A stretch of DNA of 64,000 nt from Vibrio sp. Isolate32 (GCF_022397955.1 NZ_JAKEUQ010000013.1:47067-111066), one strand, 5' to 3'. Shown: positions 40,032-49,463, counted from the first letter of the stretch. The notes: a model not told the origin generated them from the sequence alone. Program-made: numbers and translations.

Positions 40032-40559
40032 GTGATAAACAAGATTCGCACTCAACTAGTTCAAAATGCCGCATCAATTTTGCGATCTCCAGTCCAGTTA
40101 TTGCCTAAAACAGTACAAAAAAGAGCCTTGTTGGAGGCGCTTAAGAATGTCTTCAAGGAAGCTTTAGAGGACGGTGACTTTGAGTTTTTAGAAGACAAAT
40201 GGCTGAAAGTCTCAATAAAAGACATGGGGTTAAGTTGGTGTATTAGCTACAAAAATGAGCAACTGGTTGTAGCTGATAAAGAGGTGGCTGAAGATGTAAG
40301 CTTTAGCGGGAATCTTAACGATCTTGTGTTGATTGCGGGGCGTAAAGAAGACCCAGATACGCTTTTCTTCCAACGTAGACTGTCTATTGAAGGCGATACC
40401 GAGCTCGGTTTAGAAGTCAAAAACTTGATGGATAGCGTAGATTTGGACTTATTGCCGACTCCTATGAAAACTTTGTTAAATCAATTAGCTGATTTTGTGC
40501 AGAAGGGAGTACAATCCCCAGATACACAAAGTGAGGTAATGAATGCTTATTCGAACTGA
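40032..40559 (+). CDS. ubiT: ubiquinone biosynthesis accessory protein UbiT (SCP2 domain)
   Basis: UbiT (YhbT) is the SCP2-type lipid-binding factor needed for O2-independent ubiquinone synthesis with UbiU/UbiV. The 175-residue form from GTG 40032 (MINKIRTQL) matches the family N-terminus; an ATG at 39990 would add 14 residues and neither start has a strong ribosome site. The conserved DPDTLFFQRRLSIEGDTELGL block is intact. Its 3' end overlaps yhbS by 17 bases. Confidence 0.88.
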   Translation: MINKIRTQLVQNAASILRSPVQLLPKTVQKRALLEALKNVFKEALEDGDFEFLEDKWLKVSIKDMGLSWCISYKNEQLVVADKEVAEDVSFSGNLNDLVLIAGRKEDPDTLFFQRRLSIEGDTELGLEVKNLMDSVDLDLLPTPMKTLLNQLADFVQKGVQSPDTQSEVMNAYSN

Positions 40560-41046
40560 AGCACCGGCAGATATACTTGTCATTGATCGTTTATTGAAAT
40601 CTGTTTTTGAAACAGATGCAGAAGCTAACTTGGTTATGAGCTTGCGTGAGAATAGCCATTTAACGCTATCGCTGGTGGCTTGTTCTGATGAAGGCGAGGT
40701 GGTTGGTCACCTGATGTTTAGCCCTATTACTCTTGGTGGTGACGATCATAACTGGCAAGGGCTTGCTCCGCTTGCAGTAAAAGAAGAGTTTCGCAATCAA
40801 GGCATTGCTAAATCTCTAGTTGAAGATGCATTTTCCACTTTGGTTGATTTTGGTTACCCAGCGTGTGTCGTGCTTGGTGATCCTGCTTATTACAGTCGCT
40901 TTGGTTTCAAGGCTGCGAGTGAATTTGGCCTGAGTTGTGTTTGGGATGTACCTGAAGGTGCTTTCCAAGCGATTGAGTTGGTAGACGGTGCGCTTGCTGG
41001 TCATTATGGTGAGATTGCTTACAGCCCTGAGTTCAACAACTTATAA
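40543..41046 (+). CDS. yhbS: GNAT family N-acetyltransferase YhbS
   Basis: This 167-residue acetyltransferase of the GNAT fold has the acetyl-CoA loop in EEFRNQGIAKSLVEDAF and a C-terminal PEF motif typical of YhbS. Start ATG 40543 lies inside the end of ubiT with AGTGAGG upstream. The E. coli order ubiT-yhbS is kept. The substrate is not established by sequence. Confidence 0.88.
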   Translation: MLIRTEAPADILVIDRLLKSVFETDAEANLVMSLRENSHLTLSLVACSDEGEVVGHLMFSPITLGGDDHNWQGLAPLAVKEEFRNQGIAKSLVEDAFSTLVDFGYPACVVLGDPAYYSRFGFKAASEFGLSCVWDVPEGAFQAIELVDGALAGHYGEIAYSPEFNNL

Positions 41047-41081
41047 GCTGATTCACTACGCAAAAACCGATTTAGTCTAAA

Positions 41082-41110
41082 TAAAGGAGCTTGATGCTCC
41101 TTTATTTTTT
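41082..41110 (+). terminator. terminator after yhbS
   Basis: TAAAGGAGC / GCTCCTTTA stem, loop TTGAT, then TTTTTT. Confidence 0.88.
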
Positions 41111-41190
41111 GTTAGTATCAGCCCAGTACTAATAAGCTTAGACTCTAATTAACTTTGGCTCTAATAAACTTAAGGTTACTACCGCTAGAT

Positions 41191-41589
41191 ATGTCACAAA
41201 TACACGCGCAATACCTACAAGAGATGGGCATTAGCCAATGGGAGCTTAGCCACCCAGAGCGTTTAGCAGGTTATGAATCTGAATGGACTCCGCTCTCGAA
41301 CGATTGCAAGTTACTATTGGTTTCGCCTGAAAAACCTCAGGAAGATCTCGCCGTGATGTTTGAGCGAGTGCTCAAAAGTATCAAGCTCGACTTATCTCAG
41401 GCATTACACATTCAGCCTCAGCACCTATCTTCTGTGGATTTAGAGGCGGTTGAGTGGGTGTGGTTTGCTGGGTGTGAGTCGGTTAAAGAACTGAAGGTTA
41501 AAACACTTCAATCCCCTTTATTATCTCAGATTGATGGCAACAATCATCAACGCCGCGCTCTGTGGCAGCAAATTTGTTCTTATGAATAG
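41191..41589 (+). CDS. holD: DNA polymerase III psi subunit
   Basis: HolD links the clamp loader to the chi subunit and SSB. The 132-residue frame from ATG 41191 (MSQIHAQYLQEMGISQW) matches the family start; the TTG further upstream at 41155 is less likely. The motif YLQEMGISQWEL is the conserved N-terminal helix. The sequence is divergent, as usual for this subunit. rimI overlaps its end by eight bases, the same order as in E. coli. Confidence 0.88.
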   Translation: MSQIHAQYLQEMGISQWELSHPERLAGYESEWTPLSNDCKLLLVSPEKPQEDLAVMFERVLKSIKLDLSQALHIQPQHLSSVDLEAVEWVWFAGCESVKELKVKTLQSPLLSQIDGNNHQRRALWQQICSYE

Positions 41590-42028
41590 TCAATTTATTA
41601 GCATGTCAGATACGCACCTCGATGCGATCTGGCAGATTGAGCAGCAAGCTCATACTCACCCTTGGTCACAAAACATGATTCGCGACCTCGGCAGCCGAGG
41701 TGGTTGCCATCATGTGATGTTAGTCGATGACGATGTGGTTGGGTATTTCTATGCGCAAAACATTGTTGGTGAAGTAACACTCCTGAATATCGCTGTTACC
41801 CCTAATCATCAAAGCAAGGGATACGGCAAGGCGTTGATTGAACATTTTCTAGTGGTGTGCGAACAAGAAAAAGCCGAAAGCGCATGGCTTGAAGTGCGTG
41901 AAAGTAATACTAACGCATTTGGCCTGTATGAGTGGGTTGGCTTCAACGAGGTGGATCGTCGCCGTAACTATTACCCAACGGCCACAGGCAAAGAAGATGC
42001 CATTATCATGAGTTACATCTTCTTTTAA
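41582..42028 (+). CDS. rimI: ribosomal protein S18-alanine N-acetyltransferase RimI
   Basis: RimI acetylates the N-terminal alanine of ribosomal protein S18. The 148-residue GNAT protein has the acetyl-CoA loop NHQSKGYGKAL and the typical LEVRESNTNAFGLYEWVGF segment. ATG 41582 overlaps the holD stop (ATGAATAG), so translation is coupled. A longer frame starting at 41531 runs inside holD and is not preferred. Confidence 0.92.
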   Translation: MNSQFISMSDTHLDAIWQIEQQAHTHPWSQNMIRDLGSRGGCHHVMLVDDDVVGYFYAQNIVGEVTLLNIAVTPNHQSKGYGKALIEHFLVVCEQEKAESAWLEVRESNTNAFGLYEWVGFNEVDRRRNYYPTATGKEDAIIMSYIFF

Positions 42029-42152
42029 CTTTCCCTCGCTCACATCGATATTGGTAAAGCTCAACTTAGGTTGGACTTTTTTAAAAAAAACCGAAGCTCA
42101 GGCAGCGACGGGGCTTTTATGTATCTGCCGATCTATCTAAGTCGATAAAGCC

Positions 42153-42875
42153 TTACGCCTCTTGGTCACCAAGAAGCACAGAGTCTAAGGCAATTACCAT
42201 CATGTCATTGAAGGTCGTTTGACGCTCGTCTGATGTAGTTTGCTCACCGGTTTTGATATGGTCTGAGACAGTACAAATCGTTAGTGCTTTCGCGCCGTAC
42301 TCAGCACAAACGCCGTAGATACCAGCCGCTTCCATCTCTACACCAACAATGCCGTATTTATCCATCACTTCAAACATTTCAGGATCTGGCGTGTAGAAAA
42401 GCTCTGCTGAGAACAAGTTACCTACTTTCACGTCTACACCGCGTGCTTTAGCTGCGTCTTCTGCCGCGCGCACCATTTTGTAGTCTGCAATTGCAGCAAA
42501 GTCATGGCCCTTGAAGCGAATACGGTTCACTTTAGAGTCGGTACATGCACCCATGCCGATCACGACATCACGTACTTTGATATCTTCGCTCACTGCACCA
42601 CAGCTGCCGACACGAATGATTTTTTTCACACCAAAGTCTTTAATAAGCTCAGTCGCGTAAATAGAACATGATGGAATGCCCATACCGTGCCCCATTACCG
42701 AAACCTTACGACCTTTATAAGTACCTGTGTAACCAAACATATTGCGCACGTCACACACCTGGACCACCTCTTCTAAGAAGGTTTCAGCGATGTATTTAGC
42801 ACGTAGCGGATCGCCTGGCATTAATACAACATCAGCGAACGCACCCATTTCAGCATTAATATGTGGAGTAGCCAT
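42153..42875 (-). CDS. deoD: purine-nucleoside phosphorylase DeoD
   Basis: DeoD splits purine (deoxy)nucleosides with phosphate to the base and (deoxy)ribose-1-phosphate. The 240-residue hexameric-type enzyme has the start [15 protein letters not shown], the phosphate-binding GHGMGIPS, and VEMEAAGIY with the ribose-binding Met-Glu. ATG 42875 has AAGGAT upstream; an in-frame start seven codons earlier is not needed. It is the last gene of the deoC-deoA-deoB-deoD set. Confidence 0.95.
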   Translation of the reverse strand: MATPHINAEMGAFADVVLMPGDPLRAKYIAETFLEEVVQVCDVRNMFGYTGTYKGRKVSVMGHGMGIPSCSIYATELIKDFGVKKIIRVGSCGAVSEDIKVRDVVIGMGACTDSKVNRIRFKGHDFAAIADYKMVRAAEDAAKARGVDVKVGNLFSAELFYTPDPEMFEVMDKYGIVGVEMEAAGIYGVCAEYGAKALTICTVSDHIKTGEQTTSDERQTTFNDMMVIALDSVLLGDQEA

Positions 42876-42907
42876 TGAAAATATCCTTAATCTCAAAACA
42901 AAAAAAG

Positions 42908-42931
42908 AAAAGAGAGGTTTCCCTCTCTTTT
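42908..42931 (-). terminator. hairpin between deoB and deoD
   Basis: A perfect 10-bp stem AAAAGAGAGG / CCTCTCTTTT with a 4-base loop, with a T-rich tail on the minus strand. It sits in the only gap between deoB and deoD and may lower deoD expression or protect the 3' end of the upstream message. Confidence 0.6.
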
Positions 42932-42943
42932 ATTCATTACCAA

Positions 42944-44164
42944 TTATAGAAAGCTTGCACCGTATTCCATTGGCGATGTGCCAAAGTAAGACGCTAAGCT
43001 TTGACCGATGTCAGCGAACGTATCGCGACGGCCTAAAGAACCTGCTGGAACATTTTTACCGTAAACAATCACTGGGATATGCTCTCGAGTATGGTCTGTA
43101 CCTGGCCATGTTGGATCACAACCATGGTCAGCAGTAAGGATAAGTACATCATCCTCTTTCATCATATCGATGATTTCATTGATACGACCATCGAAGTACT
43201 CAAGCGCTGCAGCGTAGCCCGCAACATCACGGCGGTGGCCGTAAGCTGAGTCAAAATCAACGAAGTTAGTGAATACGATGGTATTGTCACCGGCTTCATT
43301 GATCGCTTCTTTGGTTGCTTCAAATAGCGCAGGGATACCCGTTGCTTTTGTTTTCTGAGTAATACCACAACCAGCGTAAATATCAGAGATCTTACCGATT
43401 GAGTGAACGTTACCGCCCTTCTCATCAACAAGCTTCTGAAGAATCGTTGCCGCTGGTGGCTCAACTGAAAGATCACGACGGTTACCCGTACGTTCGAATT
43501 GACCTTTACCTGGGCCAATGAACGGACGCGCGATGACACGACCGATGTTGTACTCTTCAAGCTCTTCACGAGCAATCTGACAAAGATCTAGCAAGTTTTG
43601 TAGGCCGAATGTCTCTTCATGACAAGCGATCTGGAAAACAGAGTCAGCAGAAGTGTAGAAGATTGGCAGGCCAGTCTTCATGTGTTCTTCACCTAGATTG
43701 TCTAGGATTTCTGTACCCGATGAGTGACAGTTACCTAAGAAGTCAGATAAACCAGCACGCTCAAGGATTCGGTCAGTCAGTTCTTTTGGGAAGCTGTTCT
43801 CTTTGTCGGTGAAGTAGCCCCAGTCAAACAGTACAGGAACACCTGCGATTTCCCAGTGACCTGATGGCGTGTCTTTACCAGAAGACAGCTCAGCAGCGTG
43901 GCCGTAAGCGCCAATGATCTCAGCGTCTGCATCCATACCAGGAGCAAAGCGACCTGTAGACTCTTTGTGAGCCATCGCTAAACCTAGCTTAGACAGGTTT
44001 GGCAGCGTTAGTGGACCTTTACGATCCGCGTTATCTGCAAGACCTTGATCACAATGGTCAGCAATGTGACCCATAGTATCCGAACCTACATCGCCGAATG
44101 TGTCAGCATCCGCTGTTTCACCGATACCGAATGAATCTAAAACTAAAATAAATGCTCTTTTCAT
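42944..44164 (-). CDS. deoB: phosphopentomutase DeoB
   Basis: DeoB isomerises (deoxy)ribose-1-phosphate to the 5-phosphate. The 406-residue enzyme of the alkaline phosphatase superfamily starts [16 protein letters not shown] (metal Asp) and has the nucleophile Thr in GSDTMGH and the late metal ligands in [18 protein letters not shown]. The start at 44164 matches the family; an ATG at 44218 would add 18 odd residues. Confidence 0.95.
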   Translation of the reverse strand: MKRAFILVLDSFGIGETADADTFGDVGSDTMGHIADHCDQGLADNADRKGPLTLPNLSKLGLAMAHKESTGRFAPGMDADAEIIGAYGHAAELSSGKDTPSGHWEIAGVPVLFDWGYFTDKENSFPKELTDRILERAGLSDFLGNCHSSGTEILDNLGEEHMKTGLPIFYTSADSVFQIACHEETFGLQNLLDLCQIAREELEEYNIGRVIARPFIGPGKGQFERTGNRRDLSVEPPAATILQKLVDEKGGNVHSIGKISDIYAGCGITQKTKATGIPALFEATKEAINEAGDNTIVFTNFVDFDSAYGHRRDVAGYAAALEYFDGRINEIIDMMKEDDVLILTADHGCDPTWPGTDHTREHIPVIVYGKNVPAGSLGRRDTFADIGQSLASYFGTSPMEYGASFL

Positions 44165-44240
44165 TTTCTTCACCAACTTATTGCTCTTTGCACCAGAACT
44201 CTGTTTATCGGTATACACGAGGTATACCGATACCTGTTAT

Positions 44241-45569
44241 TTACACGTCTTCAGAACGAATCTGACAGTAAACGTCTGGCGTTGCTGTATATTCTCCGCC
44301 CACAGTGATTGCATTTTGCAATGCTGTTGCAGCTTCTTGCCACTGTTGTTCATTGCGAGCATGAATCATTGCTAATGGTTTATCGTCACTTGCTACTTCG
44401 CCAAGGCGAATGAAGCTATCGAAACCGACTGCGTAATCAATGCTGTCCGTTGCTACGCGGCGACCACCGCCCATACCAACCACAGCCATACCAATTGCAC
44501 GAGTATCCATTGCTGATACCACACCGCTTTCTAGCGCGTACACTGGTTTAACAATTTCTGCTTTTTCTAGGTAGTTATCGTAGTTCGTTACGAAATCTGC
44601 TGGACCACCAAGGCCCGCTACCATCTTACCGAAGCACTCTGCTGCTTTACCGTTATCCAGTACTGCCATCAGTTTTTCGCGCGCTTCGTCTGAATCTTTA
44701 GCCAGGTTACCCAACACTAACATTTCAGCACACGATGCTAGAGTGATCTCTAACAAACGTGGGTTACGGTATTCACCCGTTAGGAACTGAACCGCTTCAC
44801 GAACTTCTACTGCGTTACCCGCTGAAGAAGCTAGAACTTGGTTCATGTCCGTTAGGATTGCTGTTGCCTTAGTACCGGCACCGTTTGCTACTGCAACGAT
44901 AGATTTCGCTAGCTCTTCAGATGCTTCGTAAGTCGGCATGAATGCACCTGAACCTACTTTTACGTCCATTACTAGAGAATCTAGGCCAGCAGCTAATTTC
45001 TTAGATAGGATTGAAGCCGTGATTAGCGAGATATTGTCAACTGTTGCTGTGATATCGCGAGTCGCGTAAACACGCTTATCAGCAGGCGCTAAGTCACCTG
45101 TTTGACCGATGATCGCAACACCTGCATCTTTAGTTACTTCACCGAACACATCGTTGGTTGGCGTAATGTTGTAACCAGGGATAGATTCAAGCTTGTCTAG
45201 CGTACCACCAGTGTGGCCTAAACCACGACCTGAGATCATTGGAACGAAACCACCACATGCTGCTACCATAGGGCCAAGCATCAGAGAAGTTACGTCACCA
45301 ACACCACCAGTAGAGTGTTTATCAACGATTGGGCCATCAAAGTTCATGTGGCTCCAGTCGATCACCATGCCTGAGTCACGCATTGCACACGTTAGTGCGA
45401 TACGTTCTGGCATTGTCATTTCGTTGAAGAAAATAGCCATTGCAAATGCTGCAATTTGGCCTTCAGAAACCGTGTTTTTAGCTACGCCTTGAATAAAGAA
45501 GTTAATTTCTTCAGCTGTTAGAACTTCACCGTCACGTTTTCTGCGAATAATTTCTTGAGGTAGATACAT
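44241..45569 (-). CDS. deoA: thymidine phosphorylase DeoA
   Basis: DeoA phosphorolyses thymidine and deoxyuridine. The 442-residue protein has the phosphate and pyrimidine motifs [12 protein letters not shown] and the conserved [16 protein letters not shown]; length equals the family norm (about 440). It is the second gene after deoC in the operon. Confidence 0.96.
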   Translation of the reverse strand: MYLPQEIIRRKRDGEVLTAEEINFFIQGVAKNTVSEGQIAAFAMAIFFNEMTMPERIALTCAMRDSGMVIDWSHMNFDGPIVDKHSTGGVGDVTSLMLGPMVAACGGFVPMISGRGLGHTGGTLDKLESIPGYNITPTNDVFGEVTKDAGVAIIGQTGDLAPADKRVYATRDITATVDNISLITASILSKKLAAGLDSLVMDVKVGSGAFMPTYEASEELAKSIVAVANGAGTKATAILTDMNQVLASSAGNAVEVREAVQFLTGEYRNPRLLEITLASCAEMLVLGNLAKDSDEAREKLMAVLDNGKAAECFGKMVAGLGGPADFVTNYDNYLEKAEIVKPVYALESGVVSAMDTRAIGMAVVGMGGGRRVATDSIDYAVGFDSFIRLGEVASDDKPLAMIHARNEQQWQEAATALQNAITVGGEYTATPDVYCQIRSEDV

Positions 45570-45663
45570 TAGTGCCTCCCAAACTCTAGTGAGTATGGTT
45601 TGTAGGGAAAAGAGGTAATATGGAGTGACTTAACGTCACTCCATCAAACAGACTTTTAAAGGA

Positions 45664-46440
45664 TTAGTATGCTGCTGGATCAGCAGTTTCGTCTGTCACT
45701 TCTAATGTATTAAGAAGGTTAGTTAGTAGGCTTGAAGCACCAAAGCGGTAGTGCATGTTGTCTGCCCACTCAGCACCTAGTAGCTCATCAGCCATTGCTA
45801 GGTATTGTGCTGCATCTTCAGCGGTACGTACGCCCCCTGCAGGTTTGAAACCAACAGTTTTAGCAACGCCCATGTCACGAATAACTTCTAGCATCATGCG
45901 CGCGTACTCTGGAGTCGCATTTACTGGCACTTTACCTGTTGAAGTTTTGATGAAGTCAGCGCCTGCTTTGATACAAATCTCAGATGCTTTCTTGATCAGT
46001 GCTTCTTCTTTAAGCTCACCAGTTTCAATGATTACTTTCAGTGTGATGTCGCCACATGCTTCTTTACACTGTTTAACTAGCTCGAAACCTACTTCTTCGT
46101 TGCCAGCGATTAGAGCGCGGTATGGGAATACTACGTCTACTTCGTCTGCACCGTATGCTACTGCTGCTTTTGTTTCAGCAACGGCGATTTCGATGTCATC
46201 ATTACCATGAGGGAAGTTAGTTACAGTCGCAATACGTACTTCTGGAGTACCTTGCTCACGCAACGCTTTCTTAGCTGCTGGGATAAAGCGAGGGTAAATA
46301 CAGATTGCAGCAGTGTTACCTACTGCAGTCTTCGCGTCGTGACAAAGTGCTACAACTTTTTCACTTGTGTCGTCGTCATTTAGCGTAGTTAGGTCCATAA
46401 GTTTAAGTGCACGTAGAGCTGCTGCTTTTAAATCGCTCAT
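45664..46440 (-). CDS. deoC: deoxyribose-phosphate aldolase DeoC
   Basis: DeoC cleaves 2-deoxyribose-5-phosphate to acetaldehyde and glyceraldehyde-3-phosphate, the final step of deoxynucleoside use. The 258-residue TIM barrel has the Schiff-base Lys in FIKTSTGK and the proton-relay Lys in [10 protein letters not shown]. It is the first large gene of the deo operon; a long leader with its own tiny ORF precedes it. Confidence 0.96.
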   Translation of the reverse strand: MSDLKAAALRALKLMDLTTLNDDDTSEKVVALCHDAKTAVGNTAAICIYPRFIPAAKKALREQGTPEVRIATVTNFPHGNDDIEIAVAETKAAVAYGADEVDVVFPYRALIAGNEEVGFELVKQCKEACGDITLKVIIETGELKEEALIKKASEICIKAGADFIKTSTGKVPVNATPEYARMMLEVIRDMGVAKTVGFKPAGGVRTAEDAAQYLAMADELLGAEWADNMHYRFGASSLLTNLLNTLEVTDETADPAAY

Positions 46441-46672
46441 TTCTATCTCCGATCAATATATTCAAATAGTTAACTACTTAGCCCTCCACCCTGTATAGAC
46501 GGATATTTTAGTAATGCTCAGTAGTCACAAATGAACGGACTTGGTTCCCTGAAGACTTGATAACTTTCGCTATCAATTGCAATCCTTGTCACCGCACAGT
46601 ACCAGTTTGGTCTATGGCACAACAAATCAGTCATGTTGTGTCTAACATCTATAGCGTATCGCTAAGTTTGGC
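46441..46672 (-). promoter_or_regulatory. structured untranslated leader of deoC
   Basis: About 230 bases separate the leader ORF from deoC. They hold a perfect 7-bp hairpin CACAACA/TGTTGTG at 46618-46640 and an AGCG/CGCT stem near 46655. A TGTGA half-site of a CRP box is seen near 46530. No gene or classic riboswitch is recognised. Confidence 0.45.
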
Positions 46673-46735
46673 TTAATCCCAGAAGAATAACTGCGGACGA
46701 ATCCAAGCGGTTACTTTCTTGCCAACAAGAGACAT
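46673..46735 (-). CDS. putative 20-aa leader peptide of the deo operon
   Basis: A 20-codon frame (MSLVGKKVTAWIRPQLFFWD) starts at ATG 46735 behind AAGGGATAGG and ends at TAA 46673. A perfect TATAAT lies 21 bases upstream, so the message would begin only a few bases before the ribosome site. This makes translation likely. The peptide is basic and aromatic. Function unknown; a leader controlling deoC by translation coupling or attenuation is inference. Confidence 0.5.
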   Translation of the reverse strand: MSLVGKKVTAWIRPQLFFWD

Positions 46736-46755
46736 CCTATCCCTTGAGCCTATAC

Positions 46756-46761
46756 ATTATA
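46756..46761 (-). promoter_or_regulatory. -10 box of the deo operon promoter
   Basis: A perfect TATAAT on the minus strand (ATTATA on the plus). No good -35 is seen at the right distance, which suits an activator-dependent promoter. Confidence 0.6.
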
Positions 46762-46794
46762 GGTATCCATTAATAAATTGTAGTGCTCCTTAGA

Positions 46795-46810
46795 GCGCAA
46801 ACGGTTTGTA
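46795..46810. promoter_or_regulatory. PurR/CytR-like operator upstream of deo promoter
   Basis: GCGCAAACGGTTTGTA matches the LacI-family PurR core (GCAAACGnTTnC) at most positions and lies about 34 bases upstream of the -10. PurR or CytR control would fit a nucleoside operon. Confidence 0.45.
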
Positions 46811-46871
46811 TCTCAAAAAAACATTCTAGGACCACCATCAAATCAAACTCATATTCAGGTTCGACAGGCCT

Positions 46872-46911
46872 AAAAACAAAAAAGCCCCGCAGCAATTTCT
46901 TGCTACGGGGC
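46872..46911 (-). terminator. nupC rho-independent terminator
   Basis: GCCCCG-AGCAA / TTGCT-CGGGGC stem followed on the minus strand by TTTTTTGTTTTT, 39 bases past the nupC stop. Confidence 0.93.
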
Positions 46912-46949
46912 GATATTAAAGTGGCGTCTATATAATCTAATCTACTTAA

Positions 46950-48212
46950 TTAGAAAGATAGGAAGAAGCCTGCAATTGTTGCTGCCATCAGGTTAGATAG
47001 AGTACCAGCAATAACCGCTTTAACACCCATACGTGCGATGTCTTGGCGACGGCTTGGTGCAATACCACCTAGGCCACCTAGTAGAATCGCAATAGAAGAA
47101 AGGTTTGCGAAGCCACATAGTGCGAATGCGATAATAGCTTGAGTCTTCTCAGACATCACTTGACCAGTCGCTGCAACAACTTGAGCGTTTTCACCAACGT
47201 ATGGTACGAAGTTTAGGTATGCAACGAATTCGTTAACAACTGTCTTCTGACCAATGAAAGAACCAGCAATAGTTGCTTCTTCCCATGGAACACCAATGAT
47301 GAATGCTAGAGGTGCGAAGATCCAACCTAGAAGAAGTTCTAGAGTTAGGTTTTCCATACCGAACCAACCACCAATGCCACCTAGGATACCGTTGATTAGA
47401 GCAATTAGACCAATGAATGCTAGTAGCATTGCACCAACGTTTAGAGCTAGTTGTAGACCAACTGATGCGCCGCCTGCTGCTGCGTCGATAACGTTAGCCG
47501 GCTTGTCGTCGCCGCCGTCGATATCGTCAGAGATGTTGTCGTCTGGCGTATCTGTTTCAGGTTTGATGATTTTAGCGAATAGTAGACCACCAGGCGCTGC
47601 CATGAATGACGCTGCAACTAGGTACTCTAGAGGTACACCCATAGATGCGTAACCTGCTAGTACACCACCAGCTACAGAAGCTAAACCACCACACATTACT
47701 GCGAATAGTTCAGAGTTAGTCATTTTAGGAACAAATGGGCGAACAACTAGAGGTGCTTCTGTTTGACCAACGAAGATGTTTGCTGCTGCAGACATAGACT
47801 CGGCGCGAGAAGTACCTAGCGCCTTTTGAAGACCACCACCAAGAACTTTGATTACCATTTGCATTACACCAATGTAGTAAAGTACAGAGATAAGTGCAGA
47901 GAAGAAGATCAATGTTGGTAGAACTTGGAAAGCAAAGATGAAACCGATACCGTCAACAGAGAAGTTAACTAGGCTACCGAATAGGAAACCAGTACCGTCT
48001 TTACCATAGTCGATTACGTTTGCTACTCCAGCAGAGAAACCTGCAAGCAAATCACGACCCCAAGGGATGTAAAGTACGAATGCACCAAGTGCGAATTGGA
48101 TAGCGAAAGCGCCACCCACCGTTCTAAAGTTAATAGCTTTGCGATTGTCAGATAGTAGTACTGCGATTGCAATCAGTGCAACCATACCGACTAGGCTCAT
48201 AAACAGGCTCAT
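46950..48212 (-). CDS. nupC: NupC/CNT family nucleoside transporter
   Basis: A 420-residue concentrative nucleoside transporter. The V. cholerae homologue (vcCNT) is a Na+-coupled trimer of known structure. Visible marks are several TM segments, the substrate-binding QTEAPLV motif (VGQTEAPLVVRP) and the repeat half with GQKTVVNEFVAY and the ATGQVMSEKTQAI hairpin. It is next to deoC as in V. cholerae, so it feeds the deo pathway. It carries its own promoter region with a CRP site and its own terminator. Confidence 0.94.
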   Translation of the reverse strand: MSLFMSLVGMVALIAIAVLLSDNRKAINFRTVGGAFAIQFALGAFVLYIPWGRDLLAGFSAGVANVIDYGKDGTGFLFGSLVNFSVDGIGFIFAFQVLPTLIFFSALISVLYYIGVMQMVIKVLGGGLQKALGTSRAESMSAAANIFVGQTEAPLVVRPFVPKMTNSELFAVMCGGLASVAGGVLAGYASMGVPLEYLVAASFMAAPGGLLFAKIIKPETDTPDDNISDDIDGGDDKPANVIDAAAGGASVGLQLALNVGAMLLAFIGLIALINGILGGIGGWFGMENLTLELLLGWIFAPLAFIIGVPWEEATIAGSFIGQKTVVNEFVAYLNFVPYVGENAQVVAATGQVMSEKTQAIIAFALCGFANLSSIAILLGGLGGIAPSRRQDIARMGVKAVIAGTLSNLMAATIAGFFLSF

Positions 48213-48356
48213 AGTTTATGACTTCCTTATTAGTTATTTATTGGCGTGTTACAAAATGGGGCTATAAAGCGTGGGCAATTATACTCATGCGACCACTAAT
48301 AAAGTAATGCCGTCCTCACATTTTCGTAGAAGAATCATGTACCATTCATGCGCAAG

Positions 48357-48372
48357 TGTGACCTAAATCACA
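48357..48372. promoter_or_regulatory. CRP-cAMP binding site upstream of nupC
   Basis: TGTGACCTAAATCACA is a perfect match to the CRP palindrome TGTGA-N6-TCACA. It lies 145 bases before the nupC start and predicts glucose-sensitive expression. Confidence 0.75.
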
Positions 48373-48387
48373 ATGAGGGTGCAATTT

Positions 48388-48403
48388 ACGCAAACGATAA
48401 ACA
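48388..48403. promoter_or_regulatory. PurR/CytR-like half operator next to the CRP site
   Basis: ACGCAAACGATAAACA matches the left half of the LacI-family PurR box and lies 16 bases from the CRP site. CRP-CytR pairs control nucleoside genes in E. coli. Confidence 0.35.
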
Positions 48404-48416
48404 AAAACATTAGATT

Positions 48417-49229
48417 TTATTCACATATACCGAATGCGCGATGGCTATTTTGCCAAATTTGAGTCGCAATCGATTGCTTTGGCTCTTTTCTAAGCAAAAA
48501 AAGTTCGTTTGATATCGTAACTAAATGTTTGGAATGATTAACATTTCCTTGGTTTCCATAGGTTGGCATATCCGGAGCATCGGTCTCTAACACCAAGCTC
48601 TCAAGGGGCAATTTAGCGATGGTTGTGCGTGTTTTTTGCGCTCTTGGGTAAGTTATCGTTCCACCGACGCCAATATAGAAACCGAGCTTAATCCAAGCTA
48701 AAGCTTGCTGTTCACTTCCAGAAAAACCGTGAATTACCCCACCTAAAGTAAACTTGTGCTGCTTTATTAGCTGAATAAGACGGTTGTAAGACTTCCTTTC
48801 ATGGATAATCAGAGGCAAATTAAACGTCTTGGCAAGCTCCATTTGTTGGATGAAAAAGCGCTCTTGTTTCTCCTGTTCCACATCCATAAAAAAGTCCAAC
48901 CCACACTCGCCAATGGCCACACACTGAGTTGTTTTTGAAGCGAGTAATTGATGAAGTTCTTCAAATTGTACCGTATCCGCTTGCTCTAAAAAGTAAGGAT
49001 GGAAGCCTAATGCGTAGTAAACATTGGGGTGAGATTGCGCGATCTTTTCAAGCTTATGCCAGTTATTTTGACCGATAGAAGGAATGAGTAACTTCTCAAC
49101 TTGAGCCTGTTTTGCCTCTTTGATATACCCATCAATGCTCTGCGTATGGGTAAAACCTTGCTCAAACGCCTCAAAGTCCGCGTGGCAATGTGTATCAAAT
49201 AGCGGAAAATCACTTGTTTGCTGTGTCAT
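48417..49229 (-). CDS. TatD family metal-dependent hydrolase (YjjV-like)
   Basis: A 270-residue TIM-barrel metal hydrolase of the TatD/DNase family. Metal ligands are visible in FDTHCHADF (HxH), the Glu in GECGLDFF, His in HGFSGSE and Asp in ETDAPDMP. It is closest to the YjjV branch. ATG 49229 follows GTGGGAAAG; a GTG-type start five codons upstream is less fitting. Its first codons overlap a small gene on the same strand by 20 bases. Confidence 0.9.
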   Translation of the reverse strand: MTQQTSDFPLFDTHCHADFEAFEQGFTHTQSIDGYIKEAKQAQVEKLLIPSIGQNNWHKLEKIAQSHPNVYYALGFHPYFLEQADTVQFEELHQLLASKTTQCVAIGECGLDFFMDVEQEKQERFFIQQMELAKTFNLPLIIHERKSYNRLIQLIKQHKFTLGGVIHGFSGSEQQALAWIKLGFYIGVGGTITYPRAQKTRTTIAKLPLESLVLETDAPDMPTYGNQGNVNHSKHLVTISNELFLLRKEPKQSIATQIWQNSHRAFGICE

Positions 49230-49365
49230 CTTTCCCACTCTCAAATTGCTGCCCTTGAGGATCTCTACGATAAGTTACACAGCTGCGCCTGTTTTCAGGC
49301 GTTAGTCCAAGCTCTTCACACCACTTATCGTATTTCCTGACCCAAGCTTTTATCCAACCGAACAT
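49210..49365 (-). CDS. DUF5363-like small protein
   Basis: A 51-residue frame starts at ATG 49365 and ends at TGA 49210. Sequence MFGWIKAWVRKYDKWCEELGLTPENRR looks like the DUF5363 family of small vibrio/enteric proteins found before yjjV-type genes, in two parts MFGWIKAWVRKYDKWC and EELGLTPENRR. Its 3' end overlaps the tatD-family start by 20 bases, so the two are probably translated together. Function unknown. Confidence 0.7.
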   Translation of the reverse strand: MFGWIKAWVRKYDKWCEELGLTPENRRSCVTYRRDPQGQQFESGKDDTANK

Positions 49366-49402
49366 ATTTACCTCAAATTTACTGTCTCAAATAACACGCA
49401 TT

Positions 49403-49437
49403 AAAAAACGCCTATTACAGAACAATAGACGTTTTTG
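49403..49437 (-). terminator. prfC rho-independent terminator
   Basis: On the minus strand ACGTCTATT / AATAGGCGT (one G-U) with loop and TTTTTT, 27 bases after the prfC stop. Confidence 0.85.
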
Positions 49438-49463
49438 TTTAACTCGAATAGAGCTTGAAGAAA

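Noticed and set aside
42060..42130. terminator after deoD
   Set aside because: A T-run is present but only an imperfect stem of a few pairs can be drawn; not strong enough to list.
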